Below, one piece after another: positions 6,303 to 9,246 of a DNA stretch of 9,246 nucleotides. Below the pieces are notes generated by a model that did no database searches, was not told the origin of the DNA, and saw only the letters and a list, made by a program, of their open reading frames with translations. The position numbers and the translations under genes are program-made. Positions within the stretch are counted from its first letter, which is position 1; each line of letters opens with the position of its first letter. Origin of the DNA: Candidatus Lambdaproteobacteria bacterium (GTDB lineage Bacteria; SAR324; NAC60-12); contig DTUH01000208.1 in assembly GCA_012964265.1 (NCBI GenBank), positions 1 through 9,246 on the forward strand, read 5' to 3'.

Positions 6303-8384
6303 TCAAACGTTCGTGGTTGTTCCTCTCAAGATTTGTACTGTAAATCCTTCCAGCCACGCACTTCCTTCATACGGAGGAACGTATTCAGCCGGCTGCTTGT
6401 CGGTGTCAATCAAAACCTTCCAGTCAATTTCTTTTGGCAGTAAAAATTCCACAGGCTGGTCAAAACAATTGATCAAGATACGCATGACTTGTCCCGGCCA
6501 TGCTGAATTTGTCACTTCATAATGTAATGTCCTGACATACGGTGCAAACTCTTCCGGGCCTCCGGAAGCGTTGAACCACTGATAATTGCTTTGTTGTGAA
6601 AATAAAAACGGCGCGTGCTGTTTACGCAAAGCAATCATACGCTGCGTAAAAACCAAAAGCTCTGAGTTTTTTTCAGCTAGATTCCAGTCGATCCAGGTCA
6701 GTTTGGAGTCGTGGCAATAAGCATTGTTATTGCCTTCCTGTGTCCTCCCGAATTCATCACCGCCGAGCAGCATTGGAATACCGTTCGACATCTGCAGCAG
6801 GCAATGAAACATGTATAACTTGCGAAAGCGAAGTTTTTGTATTTCCGGATTATTTGTGGCTCCCTCTATTCCGCAGTTGCTGGAGTAATCCGAGTTGTGA
6901 CCATCACGATTTTTTTCACCGTTCGCCTCGTTGTGTTTTTCGTCGAATGAAACAAGGTCCATCAACGTCATACCGTCGTGTGAGGTGATAAAGTTGAGGC
7001 TGCCTTTCCTTCCGGATTCTACTGAGCCAAAAACTTTTGGACTTCCAAGAATTGACTCTTTCAGAGCCTCCATTATATCTTCGTCGCCACACAACGCTTT
7101 GCGCACTGAATCACGGTATTTATCGTTCCATTCTGTCCAATCCGCAAAACTAGACGCTTTTCCAAGTTCATAACCACCGAAAGCATCCCACGGTTCAGAA
7201 ATCAGTTTAATATTTTTAAGAGATGGATCAAGCCTTAATTCCCAAAGCAACTGTGGGAAATCCAATATTTTACCGGATGCGTCACGATTGAGGATTGTTG
7301 CCAAGTCAAAACGAAATCCGTCCACTCCCATTTCATGTGACCAGTAAATGAGGCAGTCACGAATCATGCGTCTGGTTGTGGGGTGGGCGCAGTTTAAAGT
7401 ATTTCCGCAACCGGAAAAATTTGAGAATGAACCATCTTTTTCCAGCAAATACCATTGATCCGGAGCCAATGACTTGAAATGATCCGCAGGACCATCCGTT
7501 CCAAATTCCGCAGTATGGTTAAAAACCACATCAAGCCAAATTTCCAAACCTGCTTCATGGAATTTATCAACCATAGATTTAAACTCACGCACCGGATTTT
7601 CTGTATCTGACGCATAATTTTGTTTTGGCGAAAAAAACTGAAGCGTTGAATAACCCCAATAATTAACCAAAGTCTTTAGCGTGTCCTCACCGGGAAATGT
7701 CCTTTCGTTTTCATCAAAATCAAAAACCGGCAGTAACTCAATCGCAGTTACACCAAGTGATTTCAAATGTGGAATACATTCTGTCAAACCCCGGAATGTT
7801 CCGGAATGCGCAGAATTGCTGATAGAACTTGATGGACTGCGGCTCATGCCGCGGACATGACATTCGTAAACGACACTCTGTTCGATGCGATGTTCCGGAC
7901 GTGGAGGGCGTGAAGAAATTTCCTCAGCAGACTTTTGCGGACGCAGAACAGGTAATCGACGTATTCCTTGAAAAAAATGACCACGAGGACGGGAGATGAC
8001 TTTGAGACCAAAATTTTCCGCGTTCACCGTAAAACCGAGCGTCTTCCCCCAGGACTCACCGCCACGGCTTTCTCTTGCAAAAGGATCAATTACAAAAAGT
8101 GTGGTTCCGTCCGTTTTTTCAAGCTGAATCAGATAGGTCACAGGCGCTTCCACTTTTCCGGAAATTTCTGTCTGCCAGCCCCAGACATCACCAAACTGAT
8201 AATTTGAGTCCAGCAGTACTCCGGTCAGCAGTGATTTTGCATCACCAAGCTGAGGTATGAAATCAGGATAAAACAAATAGCGGATGCAAACAACGTCTGT
8301 CGCAACCAATCCAAAGTTTAGTCTATTTCCTTGCCACTGTGCTCCCAAGGCAGGATTTGACAATGGACTAATTGTTTGAAACAT
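6303..8384 (-). CDS. glgX: Glycogen debranching enzyme, GlgX / isoamylase type (GH13)
   Basis: This enzyme hydrolyses alpha-1,6 branch points in glycogen or phosphorylase limit dextrins in the cytoplasm, freeing maltodextrins. The 693-residue length is usual. An N-terminal beta-sandwich (CBM48-like, residues 8-130) has FGLVATDVVCIRYLFYP and YLIQLEK...FVIDPFAR. It leads into the GH13 barrel: YECHVRGMSRSPSS (173-186), NYWGYSTLQFFSP (241-253), and LDVVFNHTAEF (284-294). The catalytic triad is intact: nucleophile Asp360 in GVDGFRFDLATIL, acid/base Glu397 in LISEPWD, and Asp470 in FITSHDGMTL. GIPMLLGGDEFGRTQEGNNNAYC (535-557) is a GlgX/isoamylase hallmark, and a beta-sandwich C-terminal domain follows. 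The ATG at 8384 has no recognisable ribosome binding site. It follows the IMPase gene after 30 bases, so the two are probably co-transcribed. No glgA, glgB, glgC or glgP is in view. A plain isoamylase is the main alternative. Confidence 0.95.
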   Translation of the reverse strand: MFQTISPLSNPALGAQWQGNRLNFGLVATDVVCIRYLFYPDFIPQLGDAKSLLTGVLLDSNYQFGDVWGWQTEISGKVEAPVTYLIQLEKTDGTTLFVIDPFARESRGGESWGKTLGFTVNAENFGLKVISRPRGHFFQGIRRLPVLRPQKSAEEISSRPPRPEHRIEQSVVYECHVRGMSRSPSSSISNSAHSGTFRGLTECIPHLKSLGVTAIELLPVFDFDENERTFPGEDTLKTLVNYWGYSTLQFFSPKQNYASDTENPVREFKSMVDKFHEAGLEIWLDVVFNHTAEFGTDGPADHFKSLAPDQWYLLEKDGSFSNFSGCGNTLNCAHPTTRRMIRDCLIYWSHEMGVDGFRFDLATILNRDASGKILDFPQLLWELRLDPSLKNIKLISEPWDAFGGYELGKASSFADWTEWNDKYRDSVRKALCGDEDIMEALKESILGSPKVFGSVESGRKGSLNFITSHDGMTLMDLVSFDEKHNEANGEKNRDGHNSDYSSNCGIEGATNNPEIQKLRFRKLYMFHCLLQMSNGIPMLLGGDEFGRTQEGNNNAYCHDSKLTWIDWNLAEKNSELLVFTQRMIALRKQHAPFLFSQQSNYQWFNASGGPEEFAPYVRTLHYEVTNSAWPGQVMRILINCFDQPVEFLLPKEIDWKVLIDTDKQPAEYVPPYEGSAWLEGFTVQILRGTTTNV

Positions 8385-8414
8385 CTGTGAGTCTGGAAAA
8401 GGAAAGGTATGGAA

Positions 8415-9209
8415 TTAATGACCCGCCGCAGCAAACAATTTCTGCATGGCTTCTTTGGTTCCGGGAGATGCGGTTAAGACTGGATTGCCTGTGAGCAAAC
8501 CATCATTGGCTAAAAAATCATTTGTCCATCCGCCTGTTTCCCTAACCATGGCGATACCTGCCAGACAATCCCATGAATTAATCTGATATTCATAAACACC
8601 AAGATAACGTCCGGCAGCTACATAAGCTATCATCAGAGCTGCAGAACCAATGTCGTGATACACACCCCCGCTTTTCAGCAAATAATTAAAAGCTTTTTGT
8701 GTTGCTTCAATCGAACTTTTTGGTGAATATCCCAGCCCGACAATACCATCAGCAAGTGAAGTTGCTTTACTCGGCTTCATCGGTTTACCGTTCAGTGCAG
8801 CCCCAAATCCACGCTGTGACGCAAATAATTCATCTGTGCATGGCGCATAGATCAGGCCAATCTCTATTTCGTTTTTGACAATAAAGGCAATTGATACACA
8901 CCATGACGACAAACCATTAAGGAAACAGCTAGTCCCATCAATAGGATCCACTACCCAGATACCTTCTGCATCTAAATTTCGGGTTCCGCTTTCTTCTCCT
9001 AAAAAGCCATCTTCCGGAAAAAATGTTTGCAGACGCCCGCGAATCATGTTTTCTACACTACGATCTGCTTCACTTACCAAGTCCTGAGCCCCCTTTTTCT
9101 CTATTTGCAGAGTATCACGATTCCTGAACCACTGAAGAGCATAAATACCCGCGTCACGCACCAAAACCTGTACGGCCTGAAAACGATACTGAATGGACTG
9201 ATCTTTCAT
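8415..9209 (-). CDS. Inositol monophosphatase family phosphatase (SuhB-like)
   Basis: A Mg2+-dependent phosphomonoesterase of the IMPase / FBPase fold; likely substrates are inositol phosphates or related sugar phosphates. From the ATG at 9209 it has 264 residues, the usual size. Metal-site motifs are intact: KGAQDLVSEAD (39-49), GEES (71-74), DPIDGT (88-93), and the C-terminal SWDCLAGIAMVRETGG (212-227). The segment GLIYAPCTDELFASQRGFGA (118-137) is typical of bacterial IMPases and argues against CysQ. SuhB-type, HisN-type or NADP-phosphatase activity cannot be separated by reading. The start is uncertain: TTG at 9224 is in frame and adds five residues, and neither start has a clear ribosome binding site; I chose the ATG. 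It is the first gene seen of the minus-strand series and probably shares a message with glgX. It is cytoplasmic, with no signal peptide. Confidence 0.92.
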   Translation of the reverse strand: MKDQSIQYRFQAVQVLVRDAGIYALQWFRNRDTLQIEKKGAQDLVSEADRSVENMIRGRLQTFFPEDGFLGEESGTRNLDAEGIWVVDPIDGTSCFLNGLSSWCVSIAFIVKNEIEIGLIYAPCTDELFASQRGFGAALNGKPMKPSKATSLADGIVGLGYSPKSSIEATQKAFNYLLKSGGVYHDIGSAALMIAYVAAGRYLGVYEYQINSWDCLAGIAMVRETGGWTNDFLANDGLLTGNPVLTASPGTKEAMQKLFAAAGH

Positions 9210-9246
9210 AATTTTTTTGTACAATTAAACTGTTAAAAGGCTGTTT

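Overview
This window looks like chromosomal DNA of a Gram-negative, flagellated bacterium of moderate, AT-leaning base composition. The clues are a signal-peptide-bearing periplasmic binding protein, a Dpp/Opp-type ABC transporter, a FliN motor-switch protein, QueA and a GlgX-type debranching enzyme. The mix would suit a proteobacterium or a related deep-branching lineage. No rRNA, tRNA or lineage-specific marker is present, so nothing finer can be said. I see no CRISPR array, phage module or intact insertion sequence.

Layout. Bases 1-199 (minus strand) hold the first 66 codons of a periplasmic peptide-type solute-binding protein that runs off the left edge. A non-coding, AT-rich stretch of about 680 bases follows. 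It holds a terminator-like hairpin in the binding protein's leader and at most a decayed gene remnant. The plus strand then carries a five-gene series: two Dpp/Opp ATPases overlapping by ATGA (882-2935), a sucrase/ferredoxin-like [2Fe-2S] protein (2974-3927), FliN with a long acidic N-terminus (3939-4487) and QueA (4570-5622). From the right, a minus-strand series of three genes runs toward it: an inositol-monophosphatase-family phosphatase (9209-8415), a GlgX glycogen debranching enzyme (8384-6303) and a GFA-type zinc protein (6254-5685). The two series converge at 5623-5684, where no clear terminator is visible.

How the genes work together. The binding protein and two ATPases are probably parts of one peptide or nickel-type importer. 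The binding protein points away from the ATPases and no permease genes lie between them, so the usual A-B-C-D-F operon order has been broken, probably by inversion or separate assembly. The rest is mainly housekeeping: tRNA queuosine synthesis (QueA), flagellar torque and switching (FliN), glycogen or maltodextrin debranching (GlgX), sugar- or inositol-phosphate hydrolysis (IMPase), and two metal proteins of unclear substrate (Suc_Fer and GFA).

I do not see a convincing new multi-gene system. The points most worth a second look are: strong over-representation of the palindrome TCCGGA in the coding DNA (22 copies); the bis-Cys/bis-His iron-sulfur signature of the Suc_Fer protein; FliM/FliY-like peptides in the acidic FliN extension; the hairpin with a U-tract in the binding-protein leader; and the split transporter locus.
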